A stretch of DNA of 64,000 nt, taken from positions 558,001-622,000 of the forward strand of contig NZ_QOLA01000001.1 in the NCBI RefSeq assembly GCF_003324565.1, read 5' to 3'. The translations under genes and the position numbers were made by a program. Every line of letters starts with the position of its first letter. The stretch's first letter is position 1. The notes below the pieces were generated by a model, which saw only the letters and a list, made by a program, of their open reading frames with translations, ran no database searches and had not been told where the DNA came from. Origin of the DNA: Streptomyces sp. SDr-06. Its GTDB lineage: Bacteria; Actinomycetota; Actinomycetes; Streptomycetales; Streptomycetaceae. Shown here in pieces: positions 53,485-61,689 of the stretch.

Positions 53485-56400
53485 TCACCGGTGGTAGGGC
53501 TGCCAGGTCTGGGAGTTGCGGGCGCCGAGCTGGAGCATCTGCCGCTGCATCACGTCGCGCAGGTCGCGCTCGGCGAGGATCGAGCCCTGCGGCGAGATGG
53601 TGACGTAGTTGTTGTTGACGACGGTGCCGCCCCCGCTACCCGCCAGAGCCAGGGCGGACCCGGACGTGCCGCCGGCCAGGGCAAGTTGGGGGTTGCCGAA
53701 ACCGCGGGTTGTCGCTGTGGCCAAGTCGCGGGACGCGCCGACGGCAGCCGGGGCCCCCTGCTGGAGGCCCTGGACAAGTCCGGCGACGATGTTGACGCCG
53801 TGGCTCATGAACACCCGCGACGGCGAGAAGATCGACAGAACGGACTTGAACGCCCCGGACACGCTTGATCCAATGTTGGAGATGTAGGAGAACAGGGTGC
53901 TGGCGGCGGACTCGACGCCGTGGATCAGGCCCCAGATCAGGTCGGAGCCTGCGCTCCACAGCAGCGAGCCGAGGCTGCCGAGGGCCGACAAAACGCGGCC
54001 TGGAATTCCGTTGGCCCAGTTCATCAGGGTGAGCACGACGTTGATCGCCGCGTGCCAGGCCTGGCTGAATGCGCTGGTGGCCCAGTTCCACAGGCTTGAT
54101 CCGAGGGACGACAGGGCGTTGAGGATCTTGCCGGGGAGTTCAATCACCCAGGTGACGTAGGCGGTCGCGACGGTCACGGCTGCGCTTTTCGCCCGGTTCC
54201 ATGCCTCGGTCGCCCACGTCCACAGCTGCTTTCCCAAGGACGCCAGCGCGGACAGGATCTTGCCGGGCAGTCCGGCGATCCAGGTGACCAGACTGACCAC
54301 AGTGTCGATCACTGCGTGGTAGGCCGTGGAGAACGCGTCGGAGATCTGCCGCCAGTACTTGGTGATCAGCAGGACGGCTATGCCGATCGGCCCGGTCAGG
54401 ATCGCCAGCAGCAGCGGCCAGTGGGCCTTGATGAAATCGACGACCCAGCCGACGGCCGTGGCGATCCCGTGGAAGACCGGCTCGAACACGTTGTGCCACA
54501 GCCACATCGCGACCGTGGCGACCGCCCGGAATGCGGCCTGCACGATCTCGCGGAAGGTCTTTGAGTGGTTGTAGGCGTAGATCAGCACGGCGACCAGGGC
54601 CGCGATCGCGATGACGATCAGCGTGACCGGGTTGGCGTCCATCGCCGCGTTCAGCAGCCACTGGGCTAGCGCAGCCGCCTTCTCGGCGATGGACGTCGCA
54701 ATCAACGCCACCTTCTCCGCCGTCCAGGCCACCGCCGCCCGCACGCTGGCAGCCACGGCCGTAGCCGTGGACTTCGCGTATTCGAGCGATGCCAAGGCCG
54801 CTGTCTTCATCGCGCCGCCCACGGCCTTGACGCCCTTGACGGTGCCCGACCATGCCGCCTCACCGGCCGCCTTCGTCGCGGTGGCCGCCTTCGAGCCGAA
54901 ATCCGCCACGGCCTTACCCGCCGTCTGCGCCCCGGACTTCACGCCGTCCCAGGCGTACATGCCCTTGAGGCGCACCGTGTCGAGCGCCGAGACAGCTGCG
55001 GTACGCATCCCCGACGCCCCGGACTTGATCCCGTCCCAGGCATACATGCCCTTCAGGCGAAGGGTGTCGAAGGCGCTGCCCGCGCCCGACGTGATGCCAC
55101 TCCAGGGAATCTTGCCTATGACGGTGCTGATGCCGCTCACGGCCTTGACCAGCGGGCTCAGCGCCCCGGCGATGAACTTGACGACGGCACCGGTCAGGAC
55201 CACGCCGATCGCGACGGCGAGACCTTCGGTGATGGTCTTGTGCTTGGTGAAGAAGCCGATCACCGACGAGACAATGGGGATCAGCTTGGTGCCGATGGTG
55301 ATGCCCGCGACCTCGACGCGCTCCTTGAGCTGCCCCATCTGCACGTTGAACGTTTTCTGGGTCTTGTCCCAGCCCTCGATGTTCTTGCCCGCGCCCTGCC
55401 CGGCCTTGCCGACCGCAGCGACGTTGTTCTTGAAGTCGCCCATGTTCTCGCCGCCGAGCATGAGGGCGGTGTTGAGGCCAGTGGCGCCGCCCATCATCTT
55501 CTTCATGGCGTCGTTGTAGGTCTGCTCAGCCGGGCCGCCCGACTTGAGCTGCGTGTTGAAGCCCTTGCTCTTGTTCTCCAGGGTCGCGAACTGGTTGGCG
55601 AGGTTGGCCTGGTCGACCGGCAGGGCCTTGATCTGCTTCTTCCACTCGGTGACGCTGAGGCTTCCGCTCGCATATGACTGTGCGAGCTTCTGCAGCGAGG
55701 GCGGCATCTGCGAGATCATCGCGGTGGCGTCCGCCGCGGCCTGCTTCGACGTGTTGAAGGCGTTGAGCAAAACCGTTCCGGCCGGGCCCATGTGTTGAAG
55801 AACGGCCTGCTGGAGCATCTGGATCGTGCCGGTCAGGCCGCGCTGCCCCAGGTGGGTGGAGACGTCGACACTGGACAGGCCCAGGCGCTGCATCTCCTGC
55901 ACGGCCACGTTATTGGGGGCTTGCAGCGACCGGATGGAGAAGGCGAGTTCCTGGGTCGCTTCGCGGGCGCTGGTGCCGTGGTTGGTGAGGGTGGCGATGG
56001 CGCCGCCGACCTGGTCGAAGCCGAGGTGGGCGGAGGATGCGATCGGCAGGACCGTCGACAGCGAGCTGGAGAACTCGCTGAAGGTCATCTTGCCGTGTCC
56101 GACCGCCGCGACCATCTGGTTGGTGATCTGGACGGCGGCCGAGGCGGGCAGGTGGTAGCTCTTGAGCGCCGAGGTGACCGCGTTGGAAACCTCGGCCAGA
56201 GGCGCCTGCTCGGCTCGCGCGCCCTGTGCGGCAGCGGAGAGAACCTTCAAGCCGTCGGCGCCATGGAATCCGGCCGACTCCACCATGTACATGCCGTCAG
56301 CCAGCGACTTGGTGGACGTCCCGGTCTGCACCGCGATGTCCTTGACGCCCTGGGAGACCTTGCCGAGGTTCGCCTGCGACTCGCCGGCCGTCGTCACCAA

Positions 56401-56622
56401 CTTCTGCATGGACGCCTGAAAATCACCAGCCATCTTGACGCTGACAACTGCGACGCCGACGCCGACCGCGGCAGTCTCGGCACCAACTTTCGACATGGCC
56501 GCCGAGACGCCGCCCATCTTGGCGGTGAACGACTCGCCCTCGGTCGCGGCCGTGCGCATACCCGAGGCGAACGGCGCGGTTTCTGCCCGCAGAATCACGA
56601 ACAGGTCGGCGACCTCGGTCAC
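53485..56622 (-). CDS. Tape measure protein
   Basis: 1045 residues. The N-terminal PhageMin_Tail domain (ADLFVILRAETAPFASGMRT and onwards) and large helical, hydrophobic central region are as expected. Three imperfect repeats of roughly 37 residues occur at about 750-900 (for example WIAGLPGKILSALASLGKQL and WVIELPGKILNALSSLGSSL), and a second tandem pair near 520-570 (TLRLKGMYAWDGIKSGA). It sets tail length and is the longest gene here, as usual. It starts 43 bases after the neck protein stop. Confidence 0.93.
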   Translation of the reverse strand: MTEVADLFVILRAETAPFASGMRTAATEGESFTAKMGGVSAAMSKVGAETAAVGVGVAVVSVKMAGDFQASMQKLVTTAGESQANLGKVSQGVKDIAVQTGTSTKSLADGMYMVESAGFHGADGLKVLSAAAQGARAEQAPLAEVSNAVTSALKSYHLPASAAVQITNQMVAAVGHGKMTFSEFSSSLSTVLPIASSAHLGFDQVGGAIATLTNHGTSAREATQELAFSIRSLQAPNNVAVQEMQRLGLSSVDVSTHLGQRGLTGTIQMLQQAVLQHMGPAGTVLLNAFNTSKQAAADATAMISQMPPSLQKLAQSYASGSLSVTEWKKQIKALPVDQANLANQFATLENKSKGFNTQLKSGGPAEQTYNDAMKKMMGGATGLNTALMLGGENMGDFKNNVAAVGKAGQGAGKNIEGWDKTQKTFNVQMGQLKERVEVAGITIGTKLIPIVSSVIGFFTKHKTITEGLAVAIGVVLTGAVVKFIAGALSPLVKAVSGISTVIGKIPWSGITSGAGSAFDTLRLKGMYAWDGIKSGASGMRTAAVSALDTVRLKGMYAWDGVKSGAQTAGKAVADFGSKAATATKAAGEAAWSGTVKGVKAVGGAMKTAALASLEYAKSTATAVAASVRAAVAWTAEKVALIATSIAEKAAALAQWLLNAAMDANPVTLIVIAIAALVAVLIYAYNHSKTFREIVQAAFRAVATVAMWLWHNVFEPVFHGIATAVGWVVDFIKAHWPLLLAILTGPIGIAVLLITKYWRQISDAFSTAYHAVIDTVVSLVTWIAGLPGKILSALASLGKQLWTWATEAWNRAKSAAVTVATAYVTWVIELPGKILNALSSLGSSLWNWATSAFSQAWHAAINVVLTLMNWANGIPGRVLSALGSLGSLLWSAGSDLIWGLIHGVESAASTLFSYISNIGSSVSGAFKSVLSIFSPSRVFMSHGVNIVAGLVQGLQQGAPAAVGASRDLATATTRGFGNPQLALAGGTSGSALALAGSGGGTVVNNNYVTISPQGSILAERDLRDVMQRQMLQLGARNSQTWQPYHR

Positions 56623-56665
56623 GGCGCCCCCCTTTTGGATGGTCGGGTGGCGCCGGGGCCGTCGG

Positions 56666-57130
56666 TCAGGCGACGCGTGTCCAGCCGGCTCCGTAGGCCT
56701 CGGTGTAGATGGTGGCGGCGGCGATCTTTACCGCGAAGTGGAAGGCCGGAGCGAGGAAGGGATAGACGGCCCCGTTACGCAACCCGGTCTCCAGATAGAG
56801 GCCGTACTTGTTGGCCGGGGTCGGGCGGCGCCCGTAGGGCGGCGTGAAACCAACTCCGGTGCCGACTTTGGTCTCCCAGCCGGTGCCGACCTGCACGATG
56901 GGGCTATGGGTGATTGACCGGCGGAGTGTGCCGGAGATGATGGCGGGCCCCGAGCCCGGCCGCGCGGGGGTGCGCGTGCCGTATGCGTGCCGCCCCGACG
57001 ATGCATTGATCTTTGCTTGCTTCTCGACGGCAGCAGCGAGCGGCTCCAGGGCGATACGGCCCCGAATCCGGCCCTCTTCCGACAGCTTCGCGAAGATCGC
57101 TGTGAATTCTCCCGGCTTCAGTTCCGGCAT
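56666..57130 (-). CDS. HK97 gp10-like neck/tail completion protein
   Basis: 154 residues. The pattern ALEPLAAAVEKQAKINASSG and TGTLRRSI-like segment ISGTLRRSITHS with NKYGLYLETGL agree with the HK97-gp10/minor tail family. Its place between the tail chaperone and the tape measure is less usual than next to the connectors. Confidence 0.7.
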   Translation of the reverse strand: MPELKPGEFTAIFAKLSEEGRIRGRIALEPLAAAVEKQAKINASSGRHAYGTRTPARPGSGPAIISGTLRRSITHSPIVQVGTGWETKVGTGVGFTPPYGRRPTPANKYGLYLETGLRNGAVYPFLAPAFHFAVKIAAATIYTEAYGAGWTRVA

Positions 57131-57133
57131 GGT

Positions 57134-57813
57134 TCACCCCATTCGCTGCGCCCGGTCGGCCTGGCGCTGCATGCGGTCGTTCTCTGCCTGCTCACGCTCG
57201 GCCAGTGCGTTGAGGAAGTCCAACGTGTATCGGCGCACGTACATAGGGGTGGCCTGGAGCTCGTCCCAGGACCATTTCATGCGTTTCATGAGGATGAAGT
57301 CGCCCCATTCGGCGGGAGCCCCGTCGGAACCCCAAGTGCCTTCGATCATCGACTCGACAGGCAGCAGGACGTCCTCGAAGTACTCCGAGCCGGGGCCTAC
57401 GAAGGGTCGGCGACCTTCGCGAGCTCCTCACCGATGCGGTTGATGATGGCCATGGGCAGGCGGGCCACATTCTCCGCGGTGATGTCCGTCATCAGTGTCT
57501 GATCTACGGTTTCGAGGGCATCCAGCTGCTCCGCAAGGGCCTCGGGGTCGGCGTCGAGATCGATGGTGACCGCGGCGGCCGGTGCGCTTGCGTCGTACAC
57601 GCGCCACGCGACGATCAGGTTGGCCATGACCTTGTACATGGCCTCGTTGGCTGCCTGCGGATCGAGCGGGTTGCCTTGGGCGTCGACCGCGATGTCCTGT
57701 GGGGTGAGTTCGGACGGGGGCAGCAGCTTCGGGTTGCGGATCAGGACGCTGACCCGGTCGCCGAGCTTCGGGAAGGCCAACAGGATGACGCGGCTGGTGT
57801 ATCCGGCGGACAT
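57134..57813 (-). CDS. Tail assembly chaperone, frameshifted long form (gpGT-like)
   Basis: Made by -1 frameshift near the end of the short form (around 57397-57410). After GAC the ribosome would re-read C and continue CCC TTC GTA, passing the stop TAG and adding FVGPGSEYFEDVLLPVESMI and on to the end at 57134. The downstream part, EWGDFILMKRMKWSWDELQA, looks like the tail chaperone T domain. The slip site CCCTTCG is an imperfect heptamer. An ATG at 57349 could start the T part alone. Confidence 0.6.
57397..57813 (-). CDS. Tail assembly chaperone, short form (gpG-like)
   Basis: 138 residues, beginning SAGYTSRVILLAFPKLGDRV. Acidic helical protein upstream of the tape measure gene in the standard place. 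It binds the tape measure during tail assembly. The alternative -1 product overlaps its end. Confidence 0.75.
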   Translation of the reverse strand: MSAGYTSRVILLAFPKLGDRVSVLIRNPKLLPPSELTPQDIAVDAQGNPLDPQAANEAMYKVMANLIVAWRVYDASAPAAAVTIDLDADPEALAEQLDALETVDQTLMTDITAENVARLPMAIINRIGEELAKVADPS

Positions 57814-57838
57814 GGTTCTCCTTGCGGGTGAGGGCGTT

Positions 57839-57872
57839 GAGGGCGTGGTCCCTGGCCAGGCGCGACGCCCTC
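57839..57872 (-). terminator. Hairpin after tail tube gene
   Basis: GAGGGCGT (57839-57846) and ACGCCCTC (57865-57872) pair perfectly; inside is a CCTGGCCAGG palindrome. It lies just downstream of the tail tube stop on the minus strand and may attenuate transcription or stabilise the abundant tube mRNA. Confidence 0.45.
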
Positions 57873-57900
57873 ACGCGCGGCCCGACCAGGGAGTTGATCT

Positions 57901-59046
57901 CTAGTACGAGGTGGTCTGGTAGTTCTTCAGCACCGCCTGGACGGCACCGCCGTCGGTCGTGTTGTAGATCCCAGAGAGGCTGAAGTCGCCCTGCACGTAG
58001 GCCGATCCGAAGTCTCGCTTGCCCTTGTACCAGCCCGACTTGGACATGGTCAGGGACAGGGACTGGCCGCCGCGGGCCACCGGCTGCGCGAGCGCCGCCG
58101 TGGCCGCGGTCTGCGTGTAGTTGAGGTACAGGTTCATGTCGAGCTGGTTCTCGAAAATGCACTTGTAGGTGCCGTCGACCTCGATCGGCCCGGCGAACAC
58201 CTCGCGCGGCGTCTGCGTACCATCACTGCTGGCGATGGCTTCGGTGGCGCGCTTGACGGTCGCGTCGAACGACAGGCCGCGCGTCGAGCTGGCCCCGCCG
58301 TTGGTCATGGTCCAGGACCAGCCGAGCAGCGGGTCATAGGTGCTGAACGTCTCCGACTGGGTGGTCTGCACGACGGACGGGAACGACACGTACTTCAGCG
58401 ACGCAGTGACCACACCCTTCGGGTCAATCTTCAACTGGAGGTCGGAGAGGCGGCAGTACGAGCACGACAGTGTCTGCGTCGTGTCGTAGATCGTCAGCGA
58501 GTACGTCGGCAGCGGGGTCGTGGACTGCTTGAACGTGTGCGTGGTCTGCGACACCACGGTCACCGCCGAGTTGTGTCCCTGCGTCAGGCCCGTCGCCGGG
58601 ACCGTGATCGGGATCGTGTACGGGCCTGAACCCGTCGGCGTCCCGGTGGTGGCGTACTCCACCTTGGTACCGGTATCGATCGCGATGATCGACCCAACGG
58701 GAATCGTCGCCGCCGTCGAAATCGACGTCGCCCCGGCAATCGTCGACGACGACAGCGTCGTGGACACCCCCGGCGTCACGACGTCCGGGCCGATGATCCC
58801 CGCCAGGAAGTGGCCCATCAGATCGGGATAGGCCATGACGTCCAACTGCCACTCGGCGTGAACGACGCCCTGGTACATGCCCTGCAGCACCGTGTCATTG
58901 CCGCGGACGGACTCGTCCTTCAGCTCGGTGAACATGTCCTCGAAGTCGCCCTTGGTGAAAGGGATTCCGACCGTGGGAGCCAGCCACGTGCCCGGGGTGA
59001 CCTCCCTGGAGAGGCCGACAGTAGCGAGACGACTGATCTGGGTCAC
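57901..59046 (-). CDS. Major tail (tube) protein
   Basis: 381 residues starting MTQISRLATVGLSREVTPGT, with long Ser/Thr-rich beta regions (TTLSSSTIAGATSISTAATI). Length, location between connectors and chaperone, and composition match actinophage tail tubes; the central VTPGVSTTL...SAVTVVSQTTH section looks like an Ig-like insertion. ATG 59046 overlaps the upstream stop by ATGA. Confidence 0.82.
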   Translation of the reverse strand: MTQISRLATVGLSREVTPGTWLAPTVGIPFTKGDFEDMFTELKDESVRGNDTVLQGMYQGVVHAEWQLDVMAYPDLMGHFLAGIIGPDVVTPGVSTTLSSSTIAGATSISTAATIPVGSIIAIDTGTKVEYATTGTPTGSGPYTIPITVPATGLTQGHNSAVTVVSQTTHTFKQSTTPLPTYSLTIYDTTQTLSCSYCRLSDLQLKIDPKGVVTASLKYVSFPSVVQTTQSETFSTYDPLLGWSWTMTNGGASSTRGLSFDATVKRATEAIASSDGTQTPREVFAGPIEVDGTYKCIFENQLDMNLYLNYTQTAATAALAQPVARGGQSLSLTMSKSGWYKGKRDFGSAYVQGDFSLSGIYNTTDGGAVQAVLKNYQTTSY

Positions 59047-59258
59047 GGCTGCGGCTCCTCACCGACGGGCGCCGACTCGGCGGGCGCGGCCTTCTTGCTG
59101 CGGGTGGTCTTGGGGGCATCCGCCTCGCCGGGCGGCGCGTCCTCGACGGGTTCGAAACCGGCGATCGGGTGGGGCCAGTCGACGGTGTCGCCGGGCTGGA
59201 CGGTCGCCGGGATGTCCGGCACGTCCACCGCGGCCTCGTGGGTACTGCGCTGAAGCAC
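59043..59258 (-). CDS. Small acidic hypothetical protein
   Basis: 71 residues from GTG 59258, rich in Pro, Glu and Ala with a Lys patch (TTRSKKAAPAESAPVG). No domain seen. It overlaps the tail tube start by 4 bases, so it may be translationally coupled. Confidence 0.5.
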   Translation of the reverse strand: MLQRSTHEAAVDVPDIPATVQPGDTVDWPHPIAGFEPVEDAPPGEADAPKTTRSKKAAPAESAPVGEEPQP

Positions 59259-59317
59259 GGGGGCCTCCGGGCATGCGAAAGACCCCCGCGACAGCAGGGG
59301 CCAGAACGGGGTGAAGG

Positions 59318-59800
59318 TCAGCCGGTGATCTCGGTGTCGTCGGCGAAGTAGGTGATTTCGGCGTGGAATTCGGCGAAGCCGAGCGTCTGCTCGGGGTCGG
59401 TGAACCGCACCGTCACGTACTCGGGGTTCTCGGCCACGGACAGGAACCGACCGCCGTGGGACTTGTCGCCGACAAAGCCGCCGATGCGGGTCAGCAGCAG
59501 GTCGACGGCTGTATCGAAGGCCCGCTGATCGTCCTCGGCACGGCCCTGGCCGCTACTCAGCGGCCAGACCAGCTTGAGGGCGAACTCGTAGGTGGGCATC
59601 CTTCGGACGTGCGCGAACCGTTTCTCGTGGATCTGACGCCTGAGGACGAACACGTTCGAGGAGCGCTTGCCGGGGGTTCTCGGCTGGTACGCCTGGATGT
59701 TGCCCCACGGGCCGCCCACACTGGCCAACAGCGCCGGCAGGCCGTCGCCGGACGCGTTCAGCCAGGCGACCTCGCGGTCCACCGCGTCAGCAGTCGACAC
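59318..59800 (-). CDS. Tail terminator-like protein
   Basis: 160 residues; beta-alpha pattern (EFALKLVWPLSSGQGRAEDD; YVTVRFTDPEQTLGFAEFHA) and position directly before the tail tube genes match tail terminator/completion proteins. No motif proves it. Confidence 0.55.
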   Translation of the reverse strand: MSTADAVDREVAWLNASGDGLPALLASVGGPWGNIQAYQPRTPGKRSSNVFVLRRQIHEKRFAHVRRMPTYEFALKLVWPLSSGQGRAEDDQRAFDTAVDLLLTRIGGFVGDKSHGGRFLSVAENPEYVTVRFTDPEQTLGFAEFHAEITYFADDTEITG

Positions 59801-59803
59801 GCC

Positions 59804-60328
59804 TCACCTCCTGCGGCGTCGTGTGCGGATGCGGGTGGACTTCTTTACGTGGTGGCGGCCGAAGTGCGTGCCCCGGTGGTGTCGCAGCCCGAACCGAGTC
59901 GTGCGGTTGTGGTGGTGGCGGAGCCCGAAATGAGTGGCCATGCGGCTGACGCGCTTCCGTCCGCTACGGGTGCGGTGCGCTGTGGTGGTCCTGTGCCCGG
60001 CCACCCGTGGATGCGTCGTCCCGGGACGTCGCCCGGCCGTCGGGTGATGCCGCCCTTTCAGCCGGGACGAGATCTTCGCCCGTGTCGCCGCGGACACCGC
60101 GTGCCCTTTGTGGTGGCGGCCCTTGAGCTTGGCGGAGATCTTCGCCCGGGTGGTTGCCGAGAGGCGGTGTCCCTTGTGGCGGGGGTGTTTGCCCCTGAGG
60201 GCGCGGGCGATCTTGGCGCGTGCCGCTGCCGAGATCTTGTGGCCCTTGTGGGGGTGTTTCTTGCCCTTCATGCGGGCCGAGAGTTTCGCCCGGGTTGCGG
60301 CCGACACCACCCGCTTGCGGCGGGCCAC
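59804..60328 (-). CDS. Basic NUMOD3-repeat protein
   Basis: 174 residues, extremely Arg/Lys/His rich. Four tandem repeats of the form SAATRAKLSARMKGK/SATTRAKISAKLKGR fit NUMOD3, a DNA-binding motif normally attached to homing nucleases. A His/Arg tail (THFGLRHHHNRTT) follows. No nuclease domain is present. It sits within the head-tail connector genes, 2 bases from its neighbour, so it is probably expressed late and may bind DNA inside the virion. Confidence 0.7.
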   Translation of the reverse strand: MARRKRVVSAATRAKLSARMKGKKHPHKGHKISAAARAKIARALRGKHPRHKGHRLSATTRAKISAKLKGRHHKGHAVSAATRAKISSRLKGRHHPTAGRRPGTTHPRVAGHRTTTAHRTRSGRKRVSRMATHFGLRHHHNRTTRFGLRHHRGTHFGRHHVKKSTRIRTRRRRR

Positions 60329-60330
60329 GG

Positions 60331-60993
60331 TCAGCGCCGGGTGTACGGGGCGAGCATCTCCAGCGCGTCCGACCTGAGCGCGTCCGGGTCATGCCCGGAG
60401 CGTCCGTCGACGGGGTCGAGCTGCTTCACCGCCATCGACGCGGCCATGTACTGGCACGCCTGCACGAGGTCGGCGGGCACCGTGCTGTAGCCGCCCGAAT
60501 AGACCACCTGAATTGTGGTGCCCGGCGGGACGAACGTGCCCAAGGCGAAACGCACATGCCCGGTGTCAGGCTCGTACTGGATCGCCGAGACGGACACGGA
60601 CTGCTGCCCGGAGAATGACCTGAACAGGCTGATTGAGGAGATGCTGCCCGTCCACAACTCCGGGTAGCGGGGCGGGTGCTCGCGGACCCAGAAATGCCGG
60701 GTCAGCAGCGTCGAGCCGAGCGACTGGGCGCGGGAGAAGCCGAGTTGCGACGTCGGATCGAGGGGGACGTAGGCGTCCATCGCATCCTCAATGTCCATCG
60801 CGTCCGCGCGCTGCGTCTCCACCACCCCCGTAAACGGCGCCAGGCGCCGGTCGCATGCCGACTCGCAGGCGCGCGTGGCCTGGAGCATCAAGTTCGACTG
60901 GGCCGTGGTCGAGTAGCCGGACACCAGGTTCGCGAACGGGCCTTCAGTGAAGGACGCCACTGACGCAAGAGGGGTCGGATTGTCGACAGCCAA
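60331..60993 (-). CDS. Head-tail adaptor protein
   Basis: 220 residues. The helical start (LMLQATRACESACDRRLAPF) and the end (ADLVQACQYMAASMAVKQLD) resemble phage gp6-like connectors, with a beta insert (GTTIQVVYSGGYSTVP). Location after the capsid genes supports this. Confidence 0.7.
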   Translation of the reverse strand: MAVDNPTPLASVASFTEGPFANLVSGYSTTAQSNLMLQATRACESACDRRLAPFTGVVETQRADAMDIEDAMDAYVPLDPTSQLGFSRAQSLGSTLLTRHFWVREHPPRYPELWTGSISSISLFRSFSGQQSVSVSAIQYEPDTGHVRFALGTFVPPGTTIQVVYSGGYSTVPADLVQACQYMAASMAVKQLDPVDGRSGHDPDALRSDALEMLAPYTRR

Positions 60994-61036
60994 GCCCGCT
61001 CACCCCCTTCTTCCGTAGGCGGACGGGCGGTTGCTG

Positions 61037-61366
61037 CTACTCGGAGTTCTCGGACTGCGCCGTCTTGCGGGGGCGCCCACGTTTCGTCCGGGCCGGCGCC
61101 TCGACGACCTCGGCATCGGCCTCCGCCGCAGCCGTCTCACCGTCGTCGGCGGGTGCCTCGATCACCTCAGCAGGTGCCTCGGCGGCGGCCCCGTCCTGCT
61201 TGCCGCCGCTGGCGGCCGGCGCTTCGGCTTCGACGAAACCTGCGTCGGGGATGGCCATGAGATCGAGACCGAGGTCGTCAGGGACCTCCACCACGTCCTG
61301 ATCCGTGTTCCACACCAGATCACCGGGGGCCGTGCCCGGCACCAGCCGGGTCTTGCGAAGCCACAT
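61037..61366 (-). CDS. Small structural-region protein
   Basis: 109 residues. The start WLRKTRLVPGTAPGDLVWNT then VVEVPDDLGLDLMA is found as a short beta domain in many actinophages between capsid and connectors; the rest is an Ala/Glu-rich tail ending KRGRPRK, an AT-hook-like basic motif. It overlaps the upstream gene by 47 bases. Confidence 0.6.
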   Translation of the reverse strand: MWLRKTRLVPGTAPGDLVWNTDQDVVEVPDDLGLDLMAIPDAGFVEAEAPAASGGKQDGAAAEAPAEVIEAPADDGETAAAEADAEVVEAPARTKRGRPRKTAQSENSE

Positions 61367-61613
61367 CTGCCTGCCCTCCTGTCGTCTTCGCTGTCTTCTT
61401 CACGGATTTCAGCAGCTTCTTGAGGAGCTTCTTCTCCGTCTTGTCCAGCTGCTTGGGGTCCTGGATGGCTTCCCAGCGGCGGAAGAAGTCCTCCTCGAAG
61501 GAGACGTGCGCTGGGCACACCATGTAGCCCTTGACGATCGTCTGCGCCGGAACCTGGTCGCCGTGGAACAAGTCCACGACACACAGACCGGGCGGGGGCG
61601 GCATGTCCGCCAC
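61320..61613 (-). CDS. Small hypothetical protein downstream of capsid gene
   Basis: 97 residues: a globular part (GLCVVDLFHGDQVPAQTIVK; CPAHVSFEEDFFRRWEAI) followed by a lysine-rich helix (KLLKKLLKSVKKTAKT). Function unknown. The position after the capsid suggests a head accessory protein. Confidence 0.55.
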   Translation of the reverse strand: MADMPPPPGLCVVDLFHGDQVPAQTIVKGYMVCPAHVSFEEDFFRRWEAIQDPKQLDKTEKKLLKKLLKSVKKTAKTTGGQADVASQDPAGAGHGPR

Positions 61614-61632
61614 AGGAGACCTCCAGGAATGG

Positions 61633-61663
61633 CGAGAGGCCCGCGCGCGGCGCGGGCCTCTCG
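61633..61663 (-). terminator. Strong hairpin after the major capsid gene
   Basis: CGAGAGGCCCGCGC and GCGCGGGCCTCTCG make a perfect 14-base stem with a 3-base loop. It lies 27 bases downstream of the capsid stop on the minus strand. It would reduce read-through so that capsid mRNA is more abundant than connector mRNA. Confidence 0.75.
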
Positions 61664-61689
61664 GGGGGGGGCGAACCGTCGACCGGCCC

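Noticed and set aside
59900..60330. CRISPR or satellite repeat
   Set aside because: The periodicity is due to NUMOD3 coding repeats.
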